Below are positions 45,493 to 55,011 of a stretch of DNA of 64,000 bases, piece by piece. The notes under the pieces are model-generated. The model did no database searches. It had not been told where the DNA came from and saw only the letters and a list, made by a program, of their open reading frames with translations. The position numbers and the translations under genes are program-made. This stretch comes from Clostridia bacterium (GTDB taxonomy: Bacteria; Bacillota; Clostridia; RUG12999), in the NCBI GenBank assembly GCA_017396395.1, contig JAFQMF010000017.1, forward strand, positions 62,001 to 126,000, given 5' to 3'. The number at the start of each line of letters is the position of its first letter. Positions within the stretch are counted from its first letter, which is position 1.

Positions 45493-46617
45493 CTATTTCC
45501 CCATAATCCAATTAAAAAATTTCCATAAGAATTTTGGTTTTCTTTCTTTTTCAACATCACAGCCTGCTATAAGCTCTGTTTTGCCTACTATCTTTTCCCC
45601 TTCCTTGAAAACCACGTTTCCTATAATATCTCCCATTTTTACAGGAGCCTTTAAATCTTCTTCAGTAATTACCTCTACAGTAATTTTTGTATCAGGGTTT
45701 ATCACCGCCAACACATCTGTAGTAGCAAGTGCAGCTACTTCACAATCCACTCCATTTTTAACAGGTACGCATCCAAAACCCTGTCCTTTTCCCGAAAGCT
45801 TTATACTTTTAAAGGTATCAAAGCAGTAATTGAACATGGCTATATGGTCATTCCAGTCATCACGGTCATCTAATGTAACTGTAATGACTCTCATTCCCTC
45901 ACGGCTTGCTGAACCTACCAAGGTGCGTCCTGTTTCGGGAGTATAGCCTGTTTTTACTCCGTCTGCACCATCATACATAGTAAGAAGCTTATTGTTATTA
46001 TAAACCTCTTTTGTTTCTATATTATCATCTATTTCGTATTTTCTAAGACCTACAATTTCTGCAAAACCCTGCAGCGTAAAGCCGTATCTTGTAATTTGCG
46101 CCAGATCATATGCCGTTGTATAATGACCCTCTTCATAAAGTCCGTGTGGATTTTTAAAACAGGTGTCATTTAAACCCAAATCCTTAGCTTTTTGTGTCAT
46201 AAGCTCTGCAAAGGCGGGAATACTGTCGCAAAAATGAAGTGCTATAGCAGCAGCTCCGTCGTTACCTGAACGAAGCATCATACCCGATACCAAGTTTTTA
46301 AGTTTCAGCTTATCTCCTGCACGCAGATAAAGACTGGAGCCTTCTATCCCCGCAGCTCTTTCATCCACCACTACAATATCCTCAGGATTTCCCATTTCAA
46401 GAGCTAGAATTGCCGTCATAATCTTGGTGGTACTTGCCATACCCATACGGGTATATGCATTTTTCTCATAAAAGACTCTGCCTGTTCCGCAATCAATAGC
46501 AACCGCCGCCCCTGCACTTACCTGGGGATAGCTTGCCATTACGGGAAGATAAACCAAAGAACAAATAAGAACTATACACAAAACAGATTTTAAATATCTC
46601 ACAAAACCACGCTCCAA
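45493..46617 (-). CDS. D-alanyl-D-alanine carboxypeptidase (penicillin-binding protein 5/6 type)
   Basis: This 374-residue S11 serine peptidase removes the terminal D-Ala of muropeptides. It has an N-terminal signal/anchor (about residues 8-28), SxxK motif ASTTK with Ser62 and Lys65, SGND near 118, and KTGYTPE near 222. A PBP5-C-like beta domain forms the C-terminus, followed by a short amphipathic tail for membrane contact. Position beside ytfJ, scpA/B and rluB resembles the dacB/dacF sporulation-linked neighbourhood of Firmicutes (established synteny), so a spore cortex role is possible. Confidence 0.92.
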   Translation of the reverse strand: MERGFVRYLKSVLCIVLICSLVYLPVMASYPQVSAGAAVAIDCGTGRVFYEKNAYTRMGMASTTKIMTAILALEMGNPEDIVVVDERAAGIEGSSLYLRAGDKLKLKNLVSGMMLRSGNDGAAAIALHFCDSIPAFAELMTQKAKDLGLNDTCFKNPHGLYEEGHYTTAYDLAQITRYGFTLQGFAEIVGLRKYEIDDNIETKEVYNNNKLLTMYDGADGVKTGYTPETGRTLVGSASREGMRVITVTLDDRDDWNDHIAMFNYCFDTFKSIKLSGKGQGFGCVPVKNGVDCEVAALATTDVLAVINPDTKITVEVITEEDLKAPVKMGDIIGNVVFKEGEKIVGKTELIAGCDVEKERKPKFLWKFFNWIMGK

Positions 46618-46693
46618 ACATCTTACTCACTTAAATAATATGTAACGGGATTTGTCCTTTATACCCCAAAATTACATATTATTCAAGCGTTGC

Positions 46694-47092
46694 TCAGGCG
46701 TCTTTTTCGGTTTTTTCTGTATAGGATTTAATAATACCATTCAGCTTGTCCACCATAGGAGGCACCATATCAATTACCTTTTCTACAGTAGTCTGCTGTG
46801 ATGTCATGGGAACAATGCGTACATTCCCTTCCTTCATTACCATAAAGCCCATAGGCTCAATGGAAAGTCCGCCTCCGCTTCCTCCGCCAAAGGGATACTC
46901 CTCTTTTACAGCAGCTTTTGAAGGAATTTCCACTCCTGTAGCACCAAACCCGCAACTTACCTTTGTAACAGGAATAATAACGCTTCCCTCAGGTCCTGCC
47001 ACTGCATCACCTACAACAGTGCTTACCTTTACAACCTCTTTAATCGATTCCATCATAGTGCCAATCATTTCATTAATATTCGTTTTACTCAT
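46694..47092 (-). CDS. ytfJ: GerW/YtfJ family sporulation protein
   Basis: This 132-residue protein has the family signature: an N-terminal helix (NINEMIGTMMESIKEVVKVSTVVGD), a conserved 'GPEGSVIIPVTKVSCGFG-G' block, a glycine-rich FGGGSGGGLS segment near 70, and a C-terminal MVPPMVDKLN helix. YtfJ/GerW is made in the forespore and is needed for normal spore germination in Bacillus. Its start overlaps the upstream DUF2953 gene by 8 bases, matching the known ytfI-ytfJ pairing. Confidence 0.92.
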   Translation of the reverse strand: MSKTNINEMIGTMMESIKEVVKVSTVVGDAVAGPEGSVIIPVTKVSCGFGATGVEIPSKAAVKEEYPFGGGSGGGLSIEPMGFMVMKEGNVRIVPMTSQQTTVEKVIDMVPPMVDKLNGIIKSYTEKTEKDA

Positions 47093-47717
47093 CTTTACTA
47101 CGACCTTTCTTATTATTTTCCATAAGAGTTTTTACAGTTTTTCGTAAAATTTCGCTTTTAGTATATGCATAACAAAGACATATTATAAGAAATAATGGTC
47201 TGAAACTTATGCTTGTTATATCTTTTACACTTATTCCGTCTTTATCCTTAAAATCGGGAGTTACTCTAACCTTGTACCACTTTGTTTTAAAATAGTTTGC
47301 AAGAAAACCTACTGCCGTCATAATACTTCCTGACAGTATCCCGAAAATTATTCCGCATTTCATAGGGTCCTCAAGTGCCACCTTACACCATACTCCCTGT
47401 TTTTCTATTGTAAGCACCTTCTGGGGTATCCATTTTAGCTCCCCTATAATTATACATATATTTTTTATTGTACTTACAATGTTTCCTTTTTTATTTTTTT
47501 CCTTTTTTCCCTTCTTGCTTTTTTTATCTTTTAATTTCTTCTTTTTATTACCTATGGATTTTGAAATAAACAACCATCTTATTTTTCCGTTGAATTTCAT
47601 TTTATCCTTTTCAGTAAAAATCAGTTCAAAGCTTAAACTGATTTTTACACAAAGAGCAAGAAGTATAAGTAAAATTAAAAAAGCTATTGAAATTCCTATT
47701 ATGCCAAGAATTTTCAT
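47085..47717 (-). CDS. DUF2953 domain protein (YtfI-like), sporulation-linked
   Basis: This 210-residue protein has an N-terminal membrane helix (residues 4-26), a lysine-rich cytoplasmic loop (about 60-80), and a DUF2953 region containing KCGIIFGILSGSIMTAVGFL and VRVTPDFKDKDG. It ends in a second hydrophobic stretch. DUF2953 proteins are typically encoded just upstream of ytfJ in spore formers and are controlled with it; the biochemical role is unknown. It lies 16 bases after scpB. Confidence 0.82.
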   Translation of the reverse strand: MKILGIIGISIAFLILLILLALCVKISLSFELIFTEKDKMKFNGKIRWLFISKSIGNKKKKLKDKKSKKGKKEKNKKGNIVSTIKNICIIIGELKWIPQKVLTIEKQGVWCKVALEDPMKCGIIFGILSGSIMTAVGFLANYFKTKWYKVRVTPDFKDKDGISVKDITSISFRPLFLIICLCYAYTKSEILRKTVKTLMENNKKGRSKDE

Positions 47718-47733
47718 ATTATATCAAACCTTT

Positions 47734-48321
47734 TTATCCCTCTTGGGTATTTTCCGTATCTAAGGGAGTACTTTGCTCATTATCCCCCTTATCACCATAA
47801 AACAGTGTTTGCAGAGGTATAGTATTAATGTTTGGCATATCAGATAAATCTTCTAAGCCAAATGCTTGTAAAAATACATCAGTAGTTCTGTAAATAAGAG
47901 GCTTTCCTGGAGTTTCCATTCTTCCGCATTCCTCTACAAGACCCCTTTCCAGTAGCTTGTTTAAAGGAGCGTCACTGTTAACACCTCTTATAAACTCGAT
48001 AGTAGAACGGGTAACAGGCTGGTTATACACCACAATGGAAAGAGTTTCAAGAGCAGCGTTTGAAAGTCCGTTTTGCTTTCTGGGCTCAACCAGCTTTGTT
48101 ATGTATTCAAAATAATTCTTATTTGTGCATATGTAAAACTTGCCTGATACTTTTTTTATAACAAGTCCCCTGTTCTCTTTTTCCCATTCAAGGGACATTT
48201 CCTCTGCAATTTCTCCTGCAGTGTCAAGACCTGTTATTTCACACAGTTCCTCCTTTGATACGGGAACGCCTGATGCAAAAAGAACTGCCTCAATAACACT
48301 TTTTGCTTTTTGTAAATCCAT
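47734..48321 (-). CDS. scpB: Segregation and condensation protein B
   Basis: This 195-residue kleisin-associated winged-helix protein works with ScpA and SMC to condense and segregate the chromosome. The N-terminal KSVIEAVLFASGVPVS, central winged-helix region RKQNGLSNAALETLSIVVYNQPVTRS and 'IRGVNSDAPLNKLLERGLV' section are characteristic. The acidic tail is variable. The gene begins one base after the scpA stop, so the pair is coupled. Confidence 0.95.
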   Translation of the reverse strand: MDLQKAKSVIEAVLFASGVPVSKEELCEITGLDTAGEIAEEMSLEWEKENRGLVIKKVSGKFYICTNKNYFEYITKLVEPRKQNGLSNAALETLSIVVYNQPVTRSTIEFIRGVNSDAPLNKLLERGLVEECGRMETPGKPLIYRTTDVFLQAFGLEDLSDMPNINTIPLQTLFYGDKGDNEQSTPLDTENTQEG

Positions 48322-49089
48322 TTATTCTTCCGCCTCTATTCTGTCCATTTCCTCATCATCAATACCGCCGTTTAGTTTGAGGATTGTTTTATCATTTTCA
48401 GTAGTCAAGGACATTTTTCCTCTTTTCATAAGCTCCAACACCGCCATAAAGGTGGATACAGCTTCTGCCCTTGTAATAACATCCGCAAAAAGAGTTTCAA
48501 AAGATAGGCTTTCTTTTTTTGCAAACCGCTTGTATATATGATATATTCTTGTTTTAACAGGAACGGTTTCTCTTTTTACTATTGTTTCCAAAGCCTCTCT
48601 TTTTATAACAAAATTATCCTTTTCCCTTTTTCTTTCCAGCACATCTTCAAACGCCAACAAAAGCTTTGAAAGAGGGATTTTTTCATTTGTAGGTTTTACC
48701 TTTGGCAAGGGAATTTTATCAGGCTCTTTGTAAAACACATCAATATCTGCATATTGTCTGCCCAGTAAAAAGCTTGCAGCTTCTTTATATTTAGCATATT
48801 CAATAAGCCTGTCCACAAGCTCCGTCCTCGGGTCTTCCCCTTTTTCCGTTTCCTCATTTCCCGGAAGAAGCATTCTGGATTTTATTAAAAGCAGCTGCGC
48901 TGCCATTACCAGAAATTCTCCTGTTACTTCCATATCAAGTTCTTGCATCTGCTCTACATATTCAATATACTGAGCAGTAATTTGTGCAATAGGAATATCG
49001 TAAATACTGACCTTGTTTTTATGAAGTAAATGAAGAAGCAGGTCAAGAGGTCCTTCAAATGTAAGGGACTCTAATTTAAAATTAACCAT
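48322..49089 (-). CDS. scpA: Segregation and condensation protein A
   Basis: This 255-residue kleisin bridges the SMC heads. The N-terminus FEGPLDLLLHLLHKNKVSIYDIPIAQIT is the SMC-neck-binding part. A variable middle (EETEKGEDPR, KPTNEKIPL) and a C-terminal winged helix (VITRAEAVSTFMAVLELMKRGKM) follow. Length and order are typical. It lies 13 bases downstream of the M50 protease gene. Confidence 0.95.
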   Translation of the reverse strand: MVNFKLESLTFEGPLDLLLHLLHKNKVSIYDIPIAQITAQYIEYVEQMQELDMEVTGEFLVMAAQLLLIKSRMLLPGNEETEKGEDPRTELVDRLIEYAKYKEAASFLLGRQYADIDVFYKEPDKIPLPKVKPTNEKIPLSKLLLAFEDVLERKREKDNFVIKREALETIVKRETVPVKTRIYHIYKRFAKKESLSFETLFADVITRAEAVSTFMAVLELMKRGKMSLTTENDKTILKLNGGIDDEEMDRIEAEE

Positions 49090-49102
49090 TACTACCTTCC
49101 GC

Positions 49103-49744
49103 CTAACTTAAATAATGAAATATTAAACTTACAACACCTTGAATACTGGATAATACTAACATTGCAATCATATCAATTAACGGACTTAGTACGCCCATAT
49201 ACAAAAGTGCAAAAAGCACAATGTTTACTATAGGTTCATATTTATACACATAAAACTGCCATTTATAAGGCAAAAAAGCAAGAACAATTCTTGACCCGTC
49301 AAGAGGCGGAATAGGAATAATATTAAATGCTGCAAGTACCGCATTTAAAACAACTCCGGAAAGAGCATATATAGTAAAAAATTCTCCTACTGCTCCCCAT
49401 ACTCCACCAACCTGAAGAACAACGTATATACAATAACAAATAATTGCAAGTATTATGTTTGAAAAAGGCCCTGCAAGGGATACAAGAATCGGTCCCAGCC
49501 TTTTGTATTTTAAATTTCCAAAATTTACAGGAACAGGCTTTGCCCAGCCAAACCCGAAAAACATCATGGAAAGTGTACCGATAATGTCTATATGTACAAG
49601 AGGATTTAAAGAAAGTCTGCCCATATTTTTTGCAGTACCATCCCCCAACTTATAAGCCACAAGTCCGTGAGATACCTCATGGACGGAAAGGGATATTAGT
49701 ATCAGCGGTAATAAATAAAGTTTTTCCAATATATTTTGAAACAT
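49103..49744 (-). CDS. Site-2 protease family protein (M50)
   Basis: This 213-residue intramembrane zinc protease has about five to six helices. HEVSH at residues 22-26 is the HExxH zinc motif. The third ligand is in NIIPIPPLDGSRI near 140, matching the NxxPxxxLDG motif. This short form without PDZ domains resembles YwhC/YdbT-type S2P proteins. Physiological substrates are unknown, and regulated intramembrane proteolysis of an anti-sigma factor is only a possibility. First gene of the scpA-scpB-ytfI-ytfJ run. Confidence 0.9.
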   Translation of the reverse strand: MFQNILEKLYLLPLILISLSVHEVSHGLVAYKLGDGTAKNMGRLSLNPLVHIDIIGTLSMMFFGFGWAKPVPVNFGNLKYKRLGPILVSLAGPFSNIILAIICYCIYVVLQVGGVWGAVGEFFTIYALSGVVLNAVLAAFNIIPIPPLDGSRIVLAFLPYKWQFYVYKYEPIVNIVLFALLYMGVLSPLIDMIAMLVLSSIQGVVSLIFHYLS

Positions 49745-49933
49745 TTAATAATTGCTCCCTTTTTGCAAATACTATACATATAGTTATAGCTATTATATAT
49801 TTTATATTATTTTGCTGAAAAAGTCAATAGTTTATACCCAAAAGCGAAAGTCAGATTTTTTTATAAATTATAAGAATTTTTTATTTTTTTCAGCATAATA
49901 ATATAATAATTTCAATTGAAAGGATTTGTTAAT

Positions 49934-50407
49934 ATGAAAAAACTAAAGCCCTATATTATCTCAGTATTAATAGCTCTTTTTGTAGGCGGTCTCTCCGCCT
50001 TTGTTACAAAAGACAGTATGGATATTTACTCTCAGATTAAAACTCCCCCTCTTTCTCCTCCAGGATTTATTTTCCCTATTGTGTGGGGAATACTTTTCTT
50101 CCTTATGGGAATAAGCTCCGCCCTTGTTTACACCAAAAGAAATATTAATCCTCCCGCAGCATCCCTGGGTCTTAAAGTTTATGCAATCAGCCTTATAGTA
50201 AACTTTTTCTGGAGTATAATTTTCTTTAATTTCAGGGCATATTTATTCTCCTTCATCTGGCTTCTTTTATTATGGGTGCTTATAATTCTTACAATAAGTT
50301 ATTACAAAAAAGTATGCAGTCTTGCCGCATATCTTCAAATTCCTTACTTTTTATGGGTAACCTTTGCGGCATATTTAAATCTTGGTATTTTTATTTTAAA
50401 CAGATAA
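49934..50407 (+). CDS. tspO: TspO/MBR family protein
   Basis: This 157-residue protein has five membrane helices and many aromatic residues, as in the translocator/tryptophan-rich sensory protein family. The signature KTPPLSPPGFIFPIVWGILF near residues 35-55 and NFFWSIIFFNFRAY near 95-108 are present. TspO proteins bind porphyrins and affect tetrapyrrole and stress responses. It lies directly before the cobalamin riboswitch, so a tetrapyrrole link is attractive but it has its own terminator. The ATG at 49934 has AAAGGA nine bases upstream. Confidence 0.92.
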   Translation: MKKLKPYIISVLIALFVGGLSAFVTKDSMDIYSQIKTPPLSPPGFIFPIVWGILFFLMGISSALVYTKRNINPPAASLGLKVYAISLIVNFFWSIIFFNFRAYLFSFIWLLLLWVLIILTISYYKKVCSLAAYLQIPYFLWVTFAAYLNLGIFILNR

Positions 50408-50438
50408 AAGAGTAGCCAAAAGGCTACTCTTTTATCTG
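50401..50438 (+). terminator. Terminator after tspO
   Basis: A perfect 17-bp stem (cagataaaagagtagcc at 50401-50417 with its complement at 50422-50438, 4-base loop) starts at the stop codon region of tspO. Confidence 0.85.
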
Positions 50439-50508
50439 TTTTACCTTTCCCTTTTCACTTATTAATTTATATCAATATTTTTTAATAAAAATATGTTTGT
50501 TTTGCCCC

Positions 50509-50537
50509 TTGAATTTTTATTGAAATTATGATATAAT
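50509..50537 (+). promoter_or_regulatory. Promoter of the cobalamin-riboswitch/ECF unit
   Basis: TTGAAT at 50509-50514, 17-bp spacer, TATAAT at 50532-50537. This predicts a leader of about 500 nt before the T-component start. Confidence 0.75.
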
Positions 50538-50645
50538 AAAAAAAATTGTTTTATGTCAAAAAGTAAATATATGAAAGCTTTTTGGATAGATTTAGCATAT
50601 GTGAAAAACAAGGAATGTATTATCCCTAATTTAATACATTCGCAC

Positions 50646-50982
50646 AAAGTGTGGTTATGCTGCAAAAGCTTATAAGCAAGGCATAATCAGTGAAGAGGGA
50701 ATGGGGTGAGAATCCCCTGCGATTAAACTGTCGGTGTGTGCATTGAATGTTTTTATATCCGTTATCGAAAGATAGTCATTAGGAAACTGAGAAGGCAGGA
50801 TGTAAAAATGTGGACGTTTAAGTCTATATGGTGCGAGTCACAAGACCTGCTTTGATATTATCTCGTAAGTGCTTCAAAAGCATAGAGGTAATATTTTCAG
50901 TTGTTACTCAACTGAATTGCGATTCATTACAGAAAAACTCAGCTGTGGTAATTTTTTGAAAGAAAAATTACCGCAGTTTTTT
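50646..50982 (+). promoter_or_regulatory. Cobalamin (AdoCbl) riboswitch with terminator
   Basis: The aptamer, about 50646-50865, shows the expected blocks in order: GAGGGAATGGGGTGAGAATCC (50691-50711 region), a TGTCGGTG segment, the B12-box-like AACTGAGAAGGCAGGATG near 50785, and GCGAGTCACAAGACCTGC near 50834. Downstream are a long hairpin (atattatctc with gaggtaatat), a CAGTTG/CAACTG hairpin at 50899-50914, and an intrinsic terminator (ctgtggtaattttt with aaaaattaccgcag, then seven Ts) at 50943-50982. High cobalamin should stop transcription of the ECF genes. Confidence 0.9.
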
Positions 50983-51047
50983 TATTGCCCGTGGCAAAAA
51001 TTCCTGCGACTTGGGCATTAATGTAGGCGGTAATTACTCCACAAGAA

Positions 51048-51950
51048 ATGGATTTGATAATAATGAATGAATTTAAATCGTACCATCCAATTGTAAATTT
51101 TATGTATTTTGTATTTGTAATTGGATTTTCCTGCTTTTTTATGCATCCCATATGTCTTATAATATCACTTGTATGTGGTTTTATATACTCCGTAATGCTA
51201 AAGGGCAAGAAAGCAATAAAAACAAACTTGATATATATGCTTCCCATGCTGATTGCAATGGCACTTATAAACCCTGCCTTTAATCATGAAGGAATGACGA
51301 TTATAAAATATCTGCCAAACGGAAATCCGCTGACACTTGAATCAATAGTTTACGGACTTTGTGCAGCTGTAATGATTGTGAGTGTTATATGTCATTTTAG
51401 CTGTTATAACGAGGTTATGACAAGTGATAAGTTTATTTATCTGTTCGGAAAAATTATTCCCTCTATGTCTTTAATCATATCTATGACACTTCGATTTGTT
51501 CCAAAATTTTCGGCACAGCTTAAAGTGGTAGCGAATGCCGAGAGGTGTATGGGGCGTGATGTTTCAAACGGAAGCATTATTAAACGAGCAAAGAATGGAC
51601 TGAATATCTTGTCCATTATGACAACCTGGTCGCTTGAAAATGCTATTGAAACGGCAGACAGTATGAAGTCCCGAGGATATGGTGTGCCCGGAAGAACTGC
51701 ATTTTCAATATTTACATTTGATAAGAGAGATAAAAAAGCACTTATTTGCATTTTCCTTTTAGGAATATATACATTGGTTGGAAATTTGATGGGCAAAATG
51801 TACTTTTGTTATTTCCCGTCAATGAAATCAGCAGATGTTACGCCATTTGGCATAAGCGTATTTCTGTCGTATTTACTTCTTTGTATATGTCCTATAATAA
51901 TTGAAATTTGGGAGATGAGAAAATGGAAAGCTTTAAGGTCGAAAATTTGA
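51048..51950 (+). CDS. ECF transporter T component (EcfT-like), cobalamin-controlled
   Basis: This 300-residue membrane protein has about five helices. The EcfT coupling motif SMKSRGYGVPGR near residue 205 (Ala/Ser-Arg-Gly type) links the membrane part to the ATPases. EcfT is the transmembrane scaffold of energy-coupling-factor vitamin importers. Its end overlaps the start of the ATPase fusion gene by 28 bases, so translation is probably coupled. The start is uncertain: neither ATG at 51048 nor that at 51063 has a strong ribosome binding site. Control by the cobalamin riboswitch indicates uptake of cobalamin or a precursor (inference). Confidence 0.88.
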   Translation: MDLIIMNEFKSYHPIVNFMYFVFVIGFSCFFMHPICLIISLVCGFIYSVMLKGKKAIKTNLIYMLPMLIAMALINPAFNHEGMTIIKYLPNGNPLTLESIVYGLCAAVMIVSVICHFSCYNEVMTSDKFIYLFGKIIPSMSLIISMTLRFVPKFSAQLKVVANAERCMGRDVSNGSIIKRAKNGLNILSIMTTWSLENAIETADSMKSRGYGVPGRTAFSIFTFDKRDKKALICIFLLGIYTLVGNLMGKMYFCYFPSMKSADVTPFGISVFLSYLLLCICPIIIEIWEMRKWKALRSKI

Positions 51951-54598
51951 GTTTTACTTATCCTAACAGAACAGATAAGGCACTTACGGATATAAATTTC
52001 ACAGTGAATCAGGGCGAGTTTATTTTGCTGTGTGGTAAATCAGGATGCGGAAAAACTACACTTTTAAGATTGTTAAAATCCTCATTATCACCTTATGGAG
52101 AAATAAGCGGAAACATCTATTTTAACGGCAAAATCCTTGCAGACTATGATATCAGGCAGCAAGCATCAGGTATTGGCTTTGTAATGCAAACGTGCGATAA
52201 TCAGATTGTAACCGACAAGGTATGGCACGAACTTGCTTTTGGTCTTGAAAGTCTTGGATATAAAACACATGAAATACGCACAAGAGTTTCTGAAATGGCT
52301 TCTTTTTTCGGCATACAAACTTGGTTTCATAAAAAGGTAACCGAACTTTCAGGAGGTCAAAAGCAACTACTTAATCTTGCATCAGTTATGGTAATGCAAC
52401 CATCTGTTTTGATTCTTGACGAGCCTACAAGTCAGCTTGACCCAATCGCTGCAGAGGAATTTTTAAAAACTTTAGAGAAAATTAATCGGGAGCTGGGTGT
52501 GACCGTTATTCTCACCGAGCATCGCCTGGAAGATGCTTTTACTATGGCAGACAGGGTAATTGTTATAGATGAAGGAAAAATTATTGCAAATGAAACTCCA
52601 GAAAAAGTGGGCAAGATTTTAAAATTACAAAATCACCATATGTATAAAGCACTTCCCACGCCCTTAAGAGTTCACGGATGTGTTAAAAATACTTTACCTT
52701 GCCCCTTAACAGTACGAGAAGGCAGAATATGGCTTGAACAATATTCAAAGAACAACATTTTAAATTCAGATTTAATTCCTAAAGATGCTTTGAAAAACAA
52801 CAAGGATATAGTAATTGAAGTGAAAGATGCGTATTTCAGATATGAAAAGAATTTGCCCGATGTAGTAAAGGGATTTAATTTAAGTGTGCGTAAAGGGGAA
52901 TTGTTCTGTTTAGTCGGCGGAAACGGTACCGGAAAGACAACCATGCTTTCTCTTATATCAGGACTTAACACCCCATACATAGGCGATGTACTGATAAAAG
53001 GACAAAGCATCTCAAAAATCAAAGGCTTGTATGACGGATTGCTTGGTGTTCTTCCTCAAAACCCGCAAAGCGTGTTTGTGAAGAAAACGGTTTATCTTGA
53101 TTTGATGGAGATATTGTCTGAAAAGAAACTGTCAAAGGAAGAAAAAGAACAAAAAGTACAAACTATATCTGCACTTTGCAGAATAGAAAATCTTTTAGAC
53201 TCACATCCGTATGATTTATCCGGCGGTGAACAACAAAGAGCTGCTACCGCTAAGATTCTCCTTATGGAACCTGAAATATTGCTTCTTGATGAGCCCACAA
53301 AAGGAATGGATGCACATTTCAAAGAAGAATTTGCAGATATTCTTTTAGACTTAAAAGAAGCCGGTGTCACTATTGTTATGATATCTCACGATATAGAATT
53401 TGCGGCAGAATATGCAGACAGGTGTGCTCTTGTCTTTGACGGAAGTATAACGTCCGTCAGTGCACCGAGAGAATTTTTTAAGGGCAAGAATTTTTATACA
53501 ACTTCTGCAAACCGTATGGCAAGAACACATCTTTATGATGCGGTTTTGGCAGAGGATATAATACTTGCCTGCGGCGGTGATGTGCCAAAGAGAGAAAGAA
53601 AAACCGGCAAAATCAATTTACATAAGACTCAAGTTCAAATAAAACCACAAACAGAAAAAGTACAAAAGCTGACTCCTGCAAGAATTATTGTCGGCAGTAT
53701 TTTTGTATTGCTTTTTGCATTAACATCATTATCTTTTATAACTGACATTGATATATTAGGATTTTCAAGAGTGAACTTCTTAGGTGCTGGAACCTTGCAG
53801 ATAATTGCAATAATGGAAGTTGCAATCGCTTTTTTTTGTTTATTTCCGCAAAAAGATATTGGAATTAAAGTAATACAAGTTCCTGCTTCAGACAGAAAGC
53901 TGACAAAAAGAACCCTTATAGCAACTTTTCTGATATTACTTTTAATACCATTGACAATTTATTTGGGCGTTTTCTTCTTGGGTGACAGAAAGTATTATTT
54001 CATAAGCCTTCTTATTATCCTTGAAACAATGATGCCCTTTTGTATGGTGTTTGAGATGGGAAAGCCCAAAGCAAGAGAGCTTATAGTGATAAGCGTACTG
54101 TGTGCTATTGCAGTCATGGGCAGAGCAGCTTTCTTTATGCTCCCCCAATTCAAACCCGTTATTGCACTTATAATTATTACAGGTGTGTGCTTTGGCGGCG
54201 AAGTGGGTTTTTTGGTAGGTACAGTTACCGGATTTGTTTCAAACTTTTTCTTTGGACAAGGCCCGTGGACTCCGTGGCAGATGTTTGCCTTTGGTATTAT
54301 TGGCTTTTTAGCAGGTGTTCTTTTTAAAAAGGGATTTCTCAGGAAAACAAAAGCATCCTTGTGTGTTTTTGGATTTTTAGCAACCTTTATTATCTATGGT
54401 GGTATTATGAACCCAGCATCTGTTATTATGTGGCAGAATAACATCACTTATGAGATGATTCTATCTTCCTACATTGTAGGAATACCTGTTGACTTAATTC
54501 ACGCACTTTCCTCTGCTTTCTTCCTTTGGTATATCTCCCAGCCTATGATAGACAAGCTTGAGAGAATTAAAGTTAAGTATGGATTGGTTGAAAGATAA
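51923..54598 (+). CDS. ECF transporter fusion: two ABC ATPases joined to an S-like membrane domain
   Basis: This 891-residue protein combines three parts. ATPase 1 (about 1-230) has Walker A GKSGCGKTT, signature LSGGQ and Walker B LILDEPTSQ. ATPase 2 (about 285-520) has GGNGTGKTT, LSGGEQ and LLLDEPTKGMD. After a linker, residues about 575-890 form eight or so membrane helices, including GRAAFFMLPQFKPVIA and GQGPWTPWQMFAFGIIGFLAG, the latter typical of ECF S components. Together with the upstream T protein it makes a complete importer in two chains. The position behind a cobalamin riboswitch resembles Cbr-type systems. The ATG has GGGAG eight bases upstream. Confidence 0.87.
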   Translation: MESFKVENLSFTYPNRTDKALTDINFTVNQGEFILLCGKSGCGKTTLLRLLKSSLSPYGEISGNIYFNGKILADYDIRQQASGIGFVMQTCDNQIVTDKVWHELAFGLESLGYKTHEIRTRVSEMASFFGIQTWFHKKVTELSGGQKQLLNLASVMVMQPSVLILDEPTSQLDPIAAEEFLKTLEKINRELGVTVILTEHRLEDAFTMADRVIVIDEGKIIANETPEKVGKILKLQNHHMYKALPTPLRVHGCVKNTLPCPLTVREGRIWLEQYSKNNILNSDLIPKDALKNNKDIVIEVKDAYFRYEKNLPDVVKGFNLSVRKGELFCLVGGNGTGKTTMLSLISGLNTPYIGDVLIKGQSISKIKGLYDGLLGVLPQNPQSVFVKKTVYLDLMEILSEKKLSKEEKEQKVQTISALCRIENLLDSHPYDLSGGEQQRAATAKILLMEPEILLLDEPTKGMDAHFKEEFADILLDLKEAGVTIVMISHDIEFAAEYADRCALVFDGSITSVSAPREFFKGKNFYTTSANRMARTHLYDAVLAEDIILACGGDVPKRERKTGKINLHKTQVQIKPQTEKVQKLTPARIIVGSIFVLLFALTSLSFITDIDILGFSRVNFLGAGTLQIIAIMEVAIAFFCLFPQKDIGIKVIQVPASDRKLTKRTLIATFLILLLIPLTIYLGVFFLGDRKYYFISLLIILETMMPFCMVFEMGKPKARELIVISVLCAIAVMGRAAFFMLPQFKPVIALIIITGVCFGGEVGFLVGTVTGFVSNFFFGQGPWTPWQMFAFGIIGFLAGVLFKKGFLRKTKASLCVFGFLATFIIYGGIMNPASVIMWQNNITYEMILSSYIVGIPVDLIHALSSAFFLWYISQPMIDKLERIKVKYGLVER

Positions 54599-54674
54599 AT
54601 CGTAATATAGTGTCAACCGCTTATAAAAGAATTCAAATTAGAAGCAAGATTCTTTATAGAGTGCTTTGAAAATG

Positions 54675-54722
54675 ATACCGACATATTCTGATGAATGAAA
54701 TTTGAGTATGTCGGTATTTTTA
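54675..54722 (+). terminator. Terminator of the ECF transporter unit
   Basis: A stem with one wobble or mismatch (ataccgacatattc at 54675-54688 with gagtatgtcggtat at 54704-54717) is followed by five Ts. Confidence 0.8.
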
Positions 54723-54724
54723 TA

Positions 54725-55011
54725 TTCAAAATTAAAGGATGGGATTATGAAAAATAAAATAATATATACAGCACTTGCAATATAACTGTTCTCTATGGGA
54801 AATTTCAACGATAAAATTATCATTGTCCTTTATATCTAAAATTGGGAGACTCTAACCAAGTGAAAAATGGTTGAAATTATTAAAAGAAAAAGGGCAATCA
54901 GCCTAAACTGTTTGCCCAACTTCTGCAACCATTAGAAGGTTTCACTGAACTTTCCTTACAGAAACACCTCAAGGCTACTTTTTTCGGTTTTACATTTCTT
55001 GTTCTTCAAAT
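54725..55011. other. Gene-poor stretch
   Basis: No supported gene. A plus-strand ATG with a good ribosome binding site at 54747 stops after 12 codons. The short inverted repeat gggca...tgccc near 54888-54918 is the only structure noticed. Confidence 0.5.

Noticed and set aside
50939-51247. 102-residue minus-strand ORF over the cobalamin expression platform
   Set aside because: It is antisense to the terminator and to the EcfT gene start, with no ribosome binding site or recognisable domain.
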